From: Brachypodius melanocephalos | Taxonomy: Eukaryota > Chordata > Aves > Passeriformes > Pycnonotidae | Direction of reading: 5' to 3' | Assembly (NCBI GenBank): GCA_013398615.1 | Contig: VZSR01003806.1 | Location: 20,937,911 to 21,001,910 of the forward strand | DNA length: 64,000 bases | Shown: piece after piece, positions 12,301 through 45,716 of the stretch | How the letters are laid out: every line of letters begins with the position of its first letter | How positions within the stretch are numbered: the first letter of the stretch is position 1 | The notes under the pieces: model-generated | The model's input: the letters and a program-made list of their open reading frames with translations, nothing else | Told to the model about the DNA's origin: nothing | The model's database searches: none | Position numbers and translations under genes: made by a program

Positions 12301-13112
12301 CCTCAAACTGAGCATTTGGATCCAGCAGCTGAGGGAGTCCCAAAAGCATTTAAATTTCCACAAGATTTGTGAGAAGGTGACCAAGTGAAGAACATGGAAA
12401 TGTCTCCCCTGGAGGAAGAGCCTCCTGAGGAAGCTGCACAAATTTGGTTGCTGCTCTGTGGAGTCTTGTTCTCACCTGCAGGAGATAATTGGAGATAATT
12501 AGCAGGGAAAAGGGCAGGATTGCAGACTTCCAGTGCCTAAAGGGGCTCCAGGAGGGCTGGGGAGGGACTTGGGACAAGGCATGGAGGGACAGGACACAGA
12601 GAATGGCTTCCCACTGCCAGAGGGCAGGGATAGATGGGATATTGGGAAGGAATTGCTCCCTGTGAGGGTGGTGAGCCCCTGGCACAGCTGCCCCTGGATC
12701 CCTGGCAGTGTCCAATGCCAGGTTGGACGGGGCTTGGAGAAACCTGGGATAGTGGAAGTTGTCCCTGCCTGTGGCAGGGGGTGGCACTGGATGAGTTTTA
12801 AGGTCCCTTGCAACCCAGACCAATCTGTGATTCCATGAAATTCCCCCTGGCCCCTGTGCCCTGGTCTCTCCTCTGTCCCAATTTTCCTGAGCTGTGCTAA
12901 TTTCCTTCTCTGTCCCTCTCCCACCCCAAATCCAGCACGGCTTCAGCGATGTGAAGGTGGAGGACACGGCCAAGGGCCACATTGTGCTGCTGCAGGAGGC
13001 AGAGACCCTGATCCAGCTGGAGGAGGACTCCACCCACATCATCTGCGACAACGACGAGCCCCTGAGGGTCAAACTGCGGGACTTGGTGCTCAAATTCCTG
13101 CAGAAATTTTAG
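134..13112 (+). CDS. INTS9: INTS9, Integrator complex subunit 9 (3' part: last four coding exons)
   Basis: INTS9 is the catalytically inactive metallo-beta-lactamase/beta-CASP subunit (CPSF100-like) that pairs with the INTS11 endonuclease. Together they form the cleavage module of the nuclear Integrator complex, which processes snRNA 3' ends and attenuates paused Pol II. The coding exons here are 134-301, 10841-10939, 11901-12038 and 12936-13112. Each is bounded by AG/GT and joined in phase 0, giving 193 residues that correspond to about residue 466 to the C-terminus of the 658-residue human protein. Recognisable parts are HVVCPEQYTQPPP and LMIDCQPPAMSYRRAEVL in the first exon, ISLATVSAVLHTKDNKH in the second, the basic stretch KKRKRVSDD (possible nuclear signal) in the third, and the C-terminal INTS11-binding domain ending in VLKFLQKF. 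The gene is cut by the left window edge. Identification is from memory of the family, and the fit is continuous across all four exons. Confidence 0.95.
386..840 (-). mobile_element. CR1 LINE fragment
   Basis: On the minus strand this reads as CR1 3' sequence: an internal part with TCTGGATCCCTCACG, then GGGAAAGGGGCTCAGCC, ending with a diverged tail AAAGACCTTTTCCAACC. It is 5' truncated, as is usual for CR1. Confidence 0.75.
1005..1352 (+). mobile_element. CR1 LINE fragment
   Basis: It contains CTAAAGGGGCTCCAGGAGAG, GGCTGCCCCTGGATCCCTGG and the 3' end CATTCCATGATTCTGTGA, the standard avian CR1 3' structure. It lies in an INTS9 intron in sense orientation. Confidence 0.9.
2715..3066 (+). mobile_element. 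CR1 LINE fragment
   Basis: It has the same 3' structure as the copy at 1005, including GGATGGGGCTTGGAGCAACC, ending near CCATTCTGGGATTT. Confidence 0.9.
4097..4142. repeat. Poly(A) followed by (AAT)n microsatellite
   Basis: Eighteen A residues run into about nine AAT units. Such compound tracts can grow from a retrotransposed poly(A) tail, but no retrocopy is recognisable upstream. Confidence 0.95.
6504..6520. repeat. Short (TTAA)n repeat
   Basis: Four perfect TTAA units. Confidence 0.9.
8061..8100. repeat. 20-bp tandem pair
   Basis: Two adjacent copies of CATTTAGTGATGTGAAAAC plus one base, differing at two sites. Confidence 0.9.
10841..10939 (+). CDS. INTS9: INTS9 coding exon (third from last)
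   Basis: The acceptor is TTGCCTCAG ending at 10840 and the donor is GTACAG from 10940. The exon is 99 nt, 33 codons, phase 0. It reads LADSLVPLEIKPG followed by ISLATVSAVLHTKDNKHVLQ, which continues the previous exon (MPD then LADS) as in the vertebrate protein. No start codon lies in the exon, so a simple long-ORF search would miss it. Confidence 0.93.
10940..11900 (+). other. INTS9: INTS9 intron
   Basis: This 961-bp intron lies between two recognised phase-0 INTS9 exons and starts GTACAG. No repeat family was recognised in it. Confidence 0.88.
11901..12038 (+). CDS. INTS9: INTS9 coding exon (second from last)
   Basis: The acceptor is CATCCATCAG ending at 11900 and the donor is GTGAGG from 12039. 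The exon is 138 nt, 46 codons, phase 0. It starts with a proline-rich linker (LPPKPPQPPA), then the basic cluster KKRKRV, which resembles a monopartite nuclear localisation signal. It ends with LLSGSIPMDQFVQTLEK, the start of the C-terminal domain that contacts INTS11. Confidence 0.94.
12039..12935 (+). other. INTS9: INTS9 last intron, containing a CR1 copy
   Basis: This 897-bp intron separates the last two coding exons. About a third of it (12515-12840) is a CR1 3' fragment in the sense orientation, ending about 95 bp before the terminal-exon acceptor. Confidence 0.88.
12515..12840 (+). mobile_element. CR1 LINE fragment in INTS9 last intron
   Basis: It begins near CTTCCAGTGCCTAAAGGG and ends CTGTGATTCCATGA. 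It is a sense-oriented CR1 3' end. Confidence 0.9.
12936..13112 (+). CDS. INTS9: INTS9 terminal coding exon
   Basis: The acceptor is CCAAATCCAG ending at 12935. The exon encodes 58 residues, from HGFSDVKVEDTAKGHIVLL to VLKFLQKF, followed by TAG at 13110-13112. It is the conserved C-terminal domain of INTS9, which heterodimerises with the C-terminal domain of INTS11. The junction with the previous exon (LEK then HGFSD) matches vertebrate INTS9. Confidence 0.95.
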   Translation, partial: HGFSDVKVEDTAKGHIVLLQEAETLIQLEEDSTHIICDNDEPLRVKLRDLVLKFLQKF

Positions 13113-14150
13113 CTCATGGACAGCAGGAGGCTCTGCAAGGAGAGGGCCTGGAGGAGCAGAACTTGGAGCTGTCCAAGGAGAGAGCAATCGAATTCTGTGG
13201 TTCAGAGACACCAGAAACCACCTTCCCCTTCAGGGAGGAGCAAGGGAGTATTTTTAATGTCTGTTTTTTAAATCTTATTTTTAACCTGGAATACTTTGGA
13301 GGAGATTCCTGTTGTGTAAAATTGGGAGCTGGAATCTTTCAGGAGATAGGAGCTGCAAAGCAAACGACTGGAGTGTTTATTTACAACATCAGGGTGAACT
13401 GCTGCTCCTCTGTGTCCCTCAGCAGTGTCTGCCCCAGTCCTTCACCTGACAGAACTCCATAGGAACACTGAAACAATGAACTTGTTCCTCCCACTGCTTC
13501 TTCCCAGTCCCCAGATCCCACTCCCTGCCTCTCCTCCCTGTGAGCTGTTCACGTGTCCTCTGCTGGCACGAGGAGGGGAGAGCTGGTGAGGCAAAGATTG
13601 TACAGATGAAAATGGAAAAAGGGGATCTGGTGGACATGGAGAATAGTGGGAAGAGCCTGGCCATTCCCTGCACAAGCAGAGGCACTTTGGAAAAGCTTTA
13701 TCCTTTAGGAATTCAAGTGTTTATGGATGCTGCAGCCTCACCTGTTACATCCAGATCTGTCCATGGAGCTCCAGGCCCTTCCCTAAAGCTGGTTCCTCCT
13801 GGGTTCCTCCATCAGCAGTGGAGGAAACACCTCAGGAAGACACTTAAGGAAGTCCATAAAGTAGGAAAATTCTTAATGCTCATAAAAAACCTTTTGGGAT
13901 TTAAGTGCCTCTTGTTTCTACCTTCCAGAAACTTGTCCTTGCAGCACCCCCATCCCAAATCCTGGGTGGTATTCTGAGTCATTTATCCAAAGCCATTTGT
14001 ACTGCAGACCTGGGGAGGCTTTTCCCTCCCCAAATCACATATTTAGGGCCTCACCTCAGTCAACAGTATTGCTTTTAAAGGCGACCCATTTCTCAGATTT
14101 ACTGCTCTTCATTTTCTATTGGATTGTTTTGTATTTATTCAGTGTTAAAA

Positions 14151-14156
14151 AATAAA
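14151..14156 (+). terminator. INTS9: Candidate INTS9 poly(A) signal 1
   Basis: This is the first AATAAA after the INTS9 stop codon, about 1.04 kb downstream. Which of the four hexamers is used cannot be told here. Confidence 0.45.
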
Positions 14157-14250
14157 AAGCAGAGTGAGACTGCCCAGGAGGGAGCACATCCCATGGTTTA
14201 TAAAAGCCTCTGCAATCCCATTCCATATCCTTGTCCTGACATCTTTGGGA

Positions 14251-14256
14251 AATAAA
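14251..14256 (+). terminator. INTS9: Candidate INTS9 poly(A) signal 2
   Basis: This is the second AATAAA in the INTS9 3' flank, followed by a C/T-rich stretch. Confidence 0.4.
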
Positions 14257-14311
14257 GCTGCTCCTCCATTTCATCCCTTTGGGGAGGTGGAGGCAGTGGA
14301 AGCAGCTCTGT

Positions 14312-14317
14312 AATAAA
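14312..14317 (+). terminator. INTS9: Candidate INTS9 poly(A) signal 3
   Basis: This is the third AATAAA. It is followed within about 30 nt by T-rich and GTGT-containing sequence that could act as a downstream element. Confidence 0.45.
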
Positions 14318-14528
14318 ATCTCTTTGCCACTGCAGTGTCCACATCCCATTCCATTCCCATGAAGGATTTCTGTTGGGTTGGGTCCCAGCACCCCCACCTT
14401 TGTTCTGTGTGTGAGGAGTGGTGTCAAACTTGGGCCAGTGGAATTAAATCCTCATCAGGGTTTGCAGGTTTGCTGCTTTAGCATCACTTAAAAACAGAGT
14501 AAAAGAACTGGGATAATTTCACTTTATC

Positions 14529-14534
14529 AATAAA
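14529..14534 (+). terminator. INTS9: Candidate INTS9 poly(A) signal 4
   Basis: This is the fourth and most distal AATAAA in the INTS9 3' flank. Confidence 0.3.
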
Positions 14535-15299
14535 CTCCAAAGGGATTATTCCTAACTCAGAGAGGCTGTGGGATGAACTCATCTTTCTGCTGGTTACCTC
14601 AGCTCCAGCACTGATCCCACTGCTCCTTCCTTTGCACATTCCCAAGGCTTTCCCACCCTCCTCAGGGGGAGAAAGTAAAAATGAAAAGCTTTTACATTTT
14701 TCTTCCTGTCATTTTGAGCAGGAAAACTTCTCATTGTTCCATCAGTCCAGCAGCTGAGAGTGGATTCTTTTGTTATATTCAGGTTGTGCCTGCTGGAAAA
14801 ACAAACATGCTGGGAGGGAAATTCTTTAATGAGAAACCCTAATTAAACTGGAGAAAGAGGTGTTTGTTCGTTCTGCACAGAGAGAGAAAAACAAACAGCA
14901 TTTCTTGGGGCTGGGTCAGTCCTGCAGAGGGAACCGTGGCAGCTCAGGGAGCTGCCAGGGGAAGAATACCATGGATGCAATCCAGGCTTTATCCAGAATT
15001 TCCCAGTTTAATGGTCAAAGAACAGCAAAGGTTCCTGGTTTCGCTCTCCTTCTTCCAGAAGGGAAAATAAATCCCCTTGGCCCCCACGTGGTTCCTTGTG
15101 CCGTGGCCATCCCCATTCCCTGGATCCCACATCCCTCTGAGCTGCTCCGGCCTCTCTCCTCATTAAACACAATTAGTGGGGTGTGCGGCAAGTGATTAAT
15201 TCCCAGTGACTTCCCAACCCTGTGCTCCCACAGGAATAATGAGGAGGAAAGGTTAAAATCAGATTTGTGCTCTCTTGGATGGCTTTTATGGGACAGCTG

Positions 15300-15399
15300 N
15301 NNNNNNNNNNNNNNNNNNNNNNNNNNNNNNNNNNNNNNNNNNNNNNNNNNNNNNNNNNNNNNNNNNNNNNNNNNNNNNNNNNNNNNNNNNNNNNNNNNN
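15300..15399. other. Assembly gap (100 N)
   Basis: Exactly 100 N bases, the conventional size for a gap of unknown length. It directly abuts the 30-bp tandem array on its right, so the gap is probably an unresolved part of that array. Confidence 0.98.
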
Positions 15400-15697
15400 C
15401 CATGGACTGTGACCCAATCCCTCAAGGATCCATGGACTGACCCAATCCCTTGAGGATCCATGAACTGTGATGCCATCCCTGAAGGATCCATGAACTGTGA
15501 CCCCATCCGTGAAGGATCCATGGACTGTGAACTCATCCCTGAAGGATCCATGGACTGTGACCCCATCCCTGAAGGATCCATGGACTGTGACCCCATCCCT
15601 GAAGGATCCATGGACTGTGATCTCATCCCTTGAGGATCTATGGACTTTGAACTCATCCCTGAAGGATCCATGGGCTGTGACCCCATCCCTTGAAGAC
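15400..15697. repeat. 30-bp minisatellite, about 10 copies
   Basis: The unit is about 30 bp, of the form CCATGGACTGTGACCCC followed by ATCCCTGAAGGAT. About ten imperfect copies are visible; one is 28 bp and the last are degenerate. Because 30 is a multiple of three, all frames can stay open and give an artificial 10-residue repeat. The array is cut on its left by the N gap, so true copy number is unknown. Confidence 0.93.
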
Positions 15698-17191
15698 CAT
15701 GAAGGGGTCAGCTCCTCCCTGAAGTCCCCATCACCTGGGAAGGGGTGCCAGCGGGTCCGTTCCTGAGCTCCAGCAGGAGCTGGTGGCTTTTATGGCACTG
15801 CTGGGCAGAACAGGAGCAATTCCAGTGAAATTGCTTTTTATCAAGGAGTCATCCTTTGGATGATTTTTATCATCCAAAAGGGAAAATCGAGGGCACTTTG
15901 TAGTGCAGAGGAGTGGAGTGTAAAGCACTTCACCCTGCCCTCCTCCTGGGAGCAGGGGATGAATTATTAATGGCATTTATCGCCTCTGTTTCCTCATCCC
16001 AGGGAAACTCTCGCACAGGGAAATGGGGAAATGGAACCGGAGCTGTGGCTCCTCTCACAAACACAGCAGTTACAGCAGGAAAAATTATTGATCAGGAGAT
16101 TTTTATCTCAGGAAAAGCCTCAGGAGAAAATCAGCTCCAGCTGAGTCCGTGCCGAGGATGCTGCTGGGTACATTTGGGAGCCAGATCCCAAGCCAGATCC
16201 CACTGCTGCTGCCAGGCTGGGATCCTGGAGTGAGGAATTCTGTGCCCTTCCCTGCCAGTGATGGCCCTGCCTCCCTGCAATGTTTTGAGGAGAGATCACA
16301 GGCATTTGGGAGGCTGAGCATCCACCTCCTCCCTCCAGGACTAAAATCCTTTGGGGTTTCCTTGAAACTTCTCCTGGAAGCAAATCCAAGCACAAACTAA
16401 GCCTTACTCCCATGGAGAAGGGAAAAGAAAGGACACAATTCCCAGTGGGAGCAGCAGCAAGAGCAGGAGACACAGAGGTGAAAAGTGACCATGAGAGGAA
16501 GCAGCTGCTCAGGAGGGAGGGCAAAAAACCAAAGGCAGTGGGAAGGAAGAGAGGAAATCCAGCCACGTGCAGGAAATCCTGGGGGATTCCCAGCCCAGTG
16601 TGGAGGGGATCCCACGGCTCCTGGCCCAGCTGGCTCCATTCCTCCCCTCTGCTCCTCCCTGCAGGTTTGAAGCTGGGAATCTTTTTATAAACCCCACGGA
16701 TCCGTTTGGTTTTTCCACCTCAGCCTCCTGCACAGGAGAGGGACTGGGAGCCTCCTGAGCCAGCAATGCCATAGGAACTGTCCCCTAAAGATCCTTGGCT
16801 CTGGATCCCCGGGCAGGGATGGGCAGGTTTGCAATCCCAGCGCTGGCTCAGCTGCTGCTTTCATTGCCTACAAACACCCACACGAGCGGCAGCCCCAGAA
16901 CTGGGGTGGGACATCCCTGGAAGCCACTCGGGGTCCAACCCCTCCCGAGGGCTCTCCTGGCCCAGCCGTGAGCTCACCCAGGACACGATGGGGTTTAGCT
17001 CCAGGCACGGCCATCCCTGAGGAGTTTCCAGCATTCCAGACCAGCTCACCTGCCCAGTGGGAATAGAAGCCCAGGACATGCCTGGGTTTGGGGTGTCCCA
17101 GGGCCAGGAGCAGCAACAGCCCCGTCCTGGTCCAGCCCCTCTCCCAGCCCCAGCAAAGAGGCACCGAGACGCTCCCAAGTTAAACTCTCCA

Positions 17192-17197
17192 TTTATT
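17192..17197 (-). terminator. EXTL3: Candidate EXTL3 poly(A) signal
   Basis: TTTATT on the + strand is AATAAA on the EXTL3 strand. It is the first canonical hexamer I find downstream of the EXTL3 stop, and would give a 3' UTR of about 3.2 kb. A variant signal nearer the stop (AT-rich sequence at about 19885-19920) cannot be excluded. Confidence 0.45.
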
Positions 17198-19996
17198 GGA
17201 ACCTTTTACAAAAAAACCTCAACATTGTGCTCGTGTCGAAGGAGTGTTCCTTGTCTCTCAGTTCCTGTTGGATTTGAAATCCTGGTGCTCACCGTGGGCA
17301 CAAGGGGAGGGCAGGGGCCGTGTCACCTCAGTCTTTGCTATTTACAGCGGGAAAGGCCTCGCTCCGTGCCCGGGGGAAGCAGCAGAAACTCCACAACGGG
17401 GAAAAGGTGCAGCTGCCAAGAGCCCTTCCCGTCTGCTCAGGGCTGGGGTGGTGGAGGCCATGTGCCCCAGGAGCTGGGATGGGTCGTACAACCAAACCTG
17501 AGCTTCGGAGTGACCCTGGGATGCCCTGAAAATCCCGGGAGAACGATGGGTGGTGGCAAGGAAGGGTGGTTGGGATGGTGGCACAGGCAGGAGCACTCTG
17601 GAAAAGCCCCTCTCCTCCCTGCTGGATGAGCCTCAGGACTGCTCGGGTCCTGGCATGTCTCAGGAGCAGAAAGCTGGGCAGTGAATCCCAATCCTGTACT
17701 CCAGGGGGGTTGGTGGTGTTTGGGACGATTTTGGAAAGAGCTGCAGCAGTAGGACCGGGAGGGGCAGCACCAGCTCTGTGGGTGGGGAAGATGTTCCTGC
17801 TGGCATTTCGTTTCCTCACAGAATTCCATCCCTCCCAACTGCTGCTGCCCAGGTATCTCCCAGGAGCAGCTTCTTTACCCCCAAATCCTTCCCCTTTAGG
17901 GTCACTCAGCAAGGAGGAATTCATCTCATGAGACACAGAGATCCCACTGCACACCCTGTCCCTGCTCCAGCACAATGGACAGGGGGATCCTCCCAACAAC
18001 AAAAAAGCAGCTTGGGAAGAAGGCCAAAGAGCCTGGGAGGAAGAACAGTTGGATTTGCTCTGCTGATCCCTGATCTCAACTGGCCTCGAATGGAAACACA
18101 GCAAGGGAAAGCAGAATTCCCAGCTTGGGGCACCAACACCCTGAGCCTCCCGAGCCCCACGATGCACTCGGCAACGTCAACACTTCCCGTCCCATCCGTG
18201 TGCCCCCAGGCTCTCACTGCGATAACATTCCCTCCGGATTTTGGGAAGCCTGAAGGGCACTGGGCACTGCCTGTGTTTGAATAAAGTGCACTCCATGTCC
18301 ACAATCACCCCGTGCTCCTGGAAGGCAGAGCTGACCCCGGGCCTGGGCTGTACCTGAGCCACGGCACCGCTGCTAACGAACCCCCACTAATGAGGGTGGA
18401 ATTAAAGCCGTGGCAGAGGAGCTCAGGCCCCTCAGGAATGCTGGAGCTGACAGCTCCTGACAAGTGCCACATTTCCAACCTGGGCAGGGGCAGAGAATCC
18501 TTCCAGATGTTCCAGGGCATCTCTGGAGTCTCATGGCATTTTTAAGGAGATTCTGACACTTCACGTTTTGGGCATCTGATGTTGAAACAAAAAGGGAATG
18601 GAAAGAGGAACAAAAACACAGGAGAAGATTCCTTGATCTGTGTTTTGCTGTGGTCAGTGGTGCTGGTGAAGGCACAAGCCATGGGCTCTGCTGGGAACAG
18701 GCTGCTCCTTCCCTCTCCTTCCCACGGAGAAAGTGTCAGTGCTGATAGGAAAACCTGGGGGAGAAGAGTTTGGAGAGGCCCCAAAACGTGGTGCAGGAGG
18801 AGCATGGACAGGGCTGACCTCAGGAATGAGCCCAGGAGCTGCTGCTGCACCATCCCTGCTCCCACACACCAAGGACACACCAGGAAAAACCAGGTATATG
18901 GAGGTGACCACACAAGTGTCACCTTCCCACCTACACAGCAAGAGCCTCTCCAGGCTGCTCCCAAGCATCTGGGATGTGCTGAGGGAGAACATCACACGAG
19001 GGCCAAGCTGTGTCCTTCCCTCCTGTGCTCCCCTCATGTCCAGCTGAGCCTGAAGCAGGATGGAGCAGCAGCTGAGCTCGGGTGCTCACAGGGGTGACAG
19101 CATTTTGCTCCGGGGGAGAGGAACCAGCTCCAAACCCACACTGTGAACGTGATGCCAGCAGCATCAGACACTGGAAAGGTCCAGTTGGGATTAAGCCTCA
19201 GACACGGCCCGAAGCCAGGGAGTGAGGATGGGCTGGGGTTAAGGCAGCCGAGGCCCACGGCAAACCCGACACGGGCACGGCGCGCTCTGGGATGGGGATG
19301 AGACAGAGCAGGAATTGCAGCTCTGGCACGCCCAGGCTGGGCTGAGCACGGAGAAGGGTCAGAGCCTCCAGGAGCCTGCAGCACTTCCAGCCCTGGCTGT
19401 GCTGCGGGTGGATCTTCCCTAAGCCCCAAACATGCTCCCTGTCTTTAGAGGATCAGTAGGACAAGGTGGGAAAAGACACTGAGACAGCAGCAACTGAACC
19501 CCCTGGGCTGCGGCAGGGGAACAGCACGGGGCCAGAGCTGGAGCCTGGAAGGACCATCCAGGCCAACCTCAGCCCTCTCCAGGGGCTCAGGGTGCGGAGC
19601 AGAGCAGAGCAGAGCAAAGGGCTCCTCACCAGGTGACGCCTGAGAGGCCTCAGTAGTAGCCACAGGGCAAGGGAAGCCAGGATGCGGTGGGTGGGAAAGG
19701 CTGTGCCGTGGGAGGAAGGATGGGGACAGCAATGGTGACAGGAGCTGCACCCAAACACCTCCAACCTGGCCTTGCTACGGTCCCCTCGGATGAGCTGAAG
19801 GGTCCAGAGGGGAAAATGGGGTGTGGAGAGGGGAGGGAAAAGAAAAGAAAACAAAAAAGCGCCTCACTTGGCAAATCTAAAACACTTTCATTTTAAATAA
19901 CAATAATTATAATTAAAAAGAACGGCTGCCCTTGGCTGGCGAAGGGGCAGAGCCAGGGGCCAGCAAGCCATTCCTCAGTGTATGATCCATGGCAGT

Positions 19997-20206
19997 GTCC
20001 TTCCAGGAGCCACAGGATCCCATTCCCTGTGCAGGTGAGTCCTTCCAGGAGCCATGGGATCCCATTCCCTGTGCAGGTGAGTCCTTCCAGGAGCCATGGG
20101 ATCCCATTCCCTTTGCGGGTGAGTCTTTACAGGAGCCATGGGATCCCATTCCCTGTCTGGGTGAGTCCTTCCAGGAGCCATGGGATCCCATTCCCTGTCC
20201 AGGGAG
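19997..20206. repeat. 42-bp minisatellite, 5 copies, in the EXTL3 3' UTR
   Basis: Five tandem copies start at 19997, 20039, 20081, 20123 and 20165. Each contains TTCCAGGAGCCATGGGATCC and ATTCCCTGTGCAGGTGAG or close variants. The array begins about 190 nt downstream of the EXTL3 stop. The period is exactly 42 bp throughout, and copies 2 and 3 are nearly identical, which suggests recent expansion. Confidence 0.95.
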
Positions 20207-20398
20207 CTGCTGTGGGAGCACAGGGGAGGAGGGAAGTGCCTGTCCCAATCCAGGCCATCCCATTTACCAGTGGGAGCGAGGCCGGAGTCCAGAGCCAACG
20301 GCCTTTTGCACTCACAGCCCCAACAAAGCAGCCCCGTGCCGGCCTCTTCCCACCTCCGGCTGCAGCTGGGAGCTGGGAATGTCCAGCTGCTGCCATTT

Positions 20399-45318
<24,920 letters not shown>

Positions 45319-45344
45319 GAGTTCCAAAGTCGCCGCGCGCACAA

Positions 45345-45365
45345 TCACGTTGGATCAGTAGCCAT
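45345..45365 (-). promoter_or_regulatory. Upstream ORF of six codons just before the EXTL3 start
   Basis: ATG at 45365 encodes MATDPT followed by TGA at 45347-45345, 26 nt before the main ATG. The context ends GTTATGG (G at -3, G at +4), which is reasonably strong. Such close, short upstream ORFs commonly limit translation of the main frame; that role is inferred. Confidence 0.4.
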
Positions 45366-45377
45366 AACCAAAAGAGT

Positions 45378-45384
45378 TTTTATA
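45378..45384 (-). promoter_or_regulatory. TATA-like heptamer upstream of the EXTL3 start
   Basis: TATAAAA on the minus strand, within GCTATAAAAACT, lies about 60 nt upstream of the EXTL3 ATG. A start site 25-30 nt downstream would yield a leader lacking every upstream ATG. It may equally be chance within a transcribed leader. Confidence 0.2.
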
Positions 45385-45656
45385 GCGAGTGTCTCAAAGG
45401 GAAATGTTATCGTGCCTGCTCAACGAGAAGCCAATGGAAGGGGAATTTCATCTTCTTGCCGTGCCGGCAGCTCTTCCACGGTCGTTTTGCTGCAGGCGCA
45501 ACTTCTGATCCTGTTAGACTCGATCATTGACCTTCTCGCCCACCCTCAGCCCACCCTTGGTCCGCTGGCAACCTTTGCTGGAAGTGTCACAGCGTTGTCA
45601 TGGTGATTCAGAGTCACAACCGGCAGAAGAAAAACGCAGTGGGACCGAGCCAAACT

Positions 45657-45716
45657 CTACCGCTGCTGCCGACATCGTGCATTACCATCCAATGAATATG
45701 CAGAGGCAGCAGCCAT
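45657..45716 (-). promoter_or_regulatory. Upstream ORF in the EXTL3 leader (19 codons)
   Basis: ATG at 45716 begins MAAASAYSLDGNARCRQQR and stops at TAG, 45659-45657, about 340 nt before the main start. Its ATG is preceded by A at -3 and followed by G, a favourable context. Whether it is translated or conserved is not known. Confidence 0.4.

Larger units (their letters stand above)
13113..14550 (+). other. INTS9: INTS9 3' UTR (probable extent)
   Basis: The sequence after the INTS9 stop is free of recognisable repeats and carries four AATAAA hexamers, at 14151, 14251, 14312 and 14529. There is none between the stop and 14151. The 3' UTR would therefore be roughly 1.05 to 1.45 kb depending on which signal is used. 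The exact end cannot be decided from sequence. Confidence 0.6.
14551..17191. other. Intergenic zone between convergent INTS9 and EXTL3
   Basis: Transcription from both genes should end in or near this 2.6-kb stretch. It contains a 100-base N gap and a 30-bp minisatellite (15300-15699). The remaining unique sequence holds no recognised gene, and the long ORFs across it are frame-open because of the 30-bp repeat. Confidence 0.6.
17192..20398 (-). other. EXTL3: EXTL3 3' UTR (probable extent)
   Basis: The sequence downstream of the EXTL3 stop codon is free of CR1. It contains a 42-bp minisatellite at 19997-20206, a short GAGCA-type repeat near 19594-19616 and an AT-rich patch at 19885-19920. The end is set only by the AATAAA at 17192, so the extent is an inference. 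Confidence 0.45.

Noticed and set aside
12350..13093. 247-codon minus-strand ORF over the last INTS9 exon
   Set aside because: It is antisense to the INTS9 terminal exon and then reads through a CR1 copy in reverse. No independent support.
15015..15686. Minus-strand ORF with a repeated 10-residue motif resembling a structural protein
   Set aside because: It arises from the 30-bp minisatellite, whose period is a multiple of three, and crosses an N gap. There is no start context, splice sites or flanking coding sequence.
17328..18167. 279-codon minus-strand ORF in the convergent intergenic/3' UTR zone
   Set aside because: It has a Pro/Ser/Gly-rich composition typical of GC-rich non-coding DNA, no domain, and lies in the probable EXTL3 3' UTR.
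18280..18285. AATAAA on the + strand as an INTS9 poly(A) site
   Set aside because: It is 5.2 kb beyond the INTS9 stop, past four nearer hexamers and an N-gapped minisatellite, and lies inside the probable EXTL3 3' UTR on the other strand.
19975..20298. ORFs on both strands with a 14-residue repeat
   Set aside because: Explained by the 42-bp minisatellite (42 = 3 x 14), which keeps frames open on either strand.
45319..45348. Extending EXTL3 upstream of the chosen ATG by ten residues
   Set aside because: The upstream in-frame codon at 45348 is GTG, not ATG. A TGA stop lies just above it, and the known protein begins at MTGYTML.
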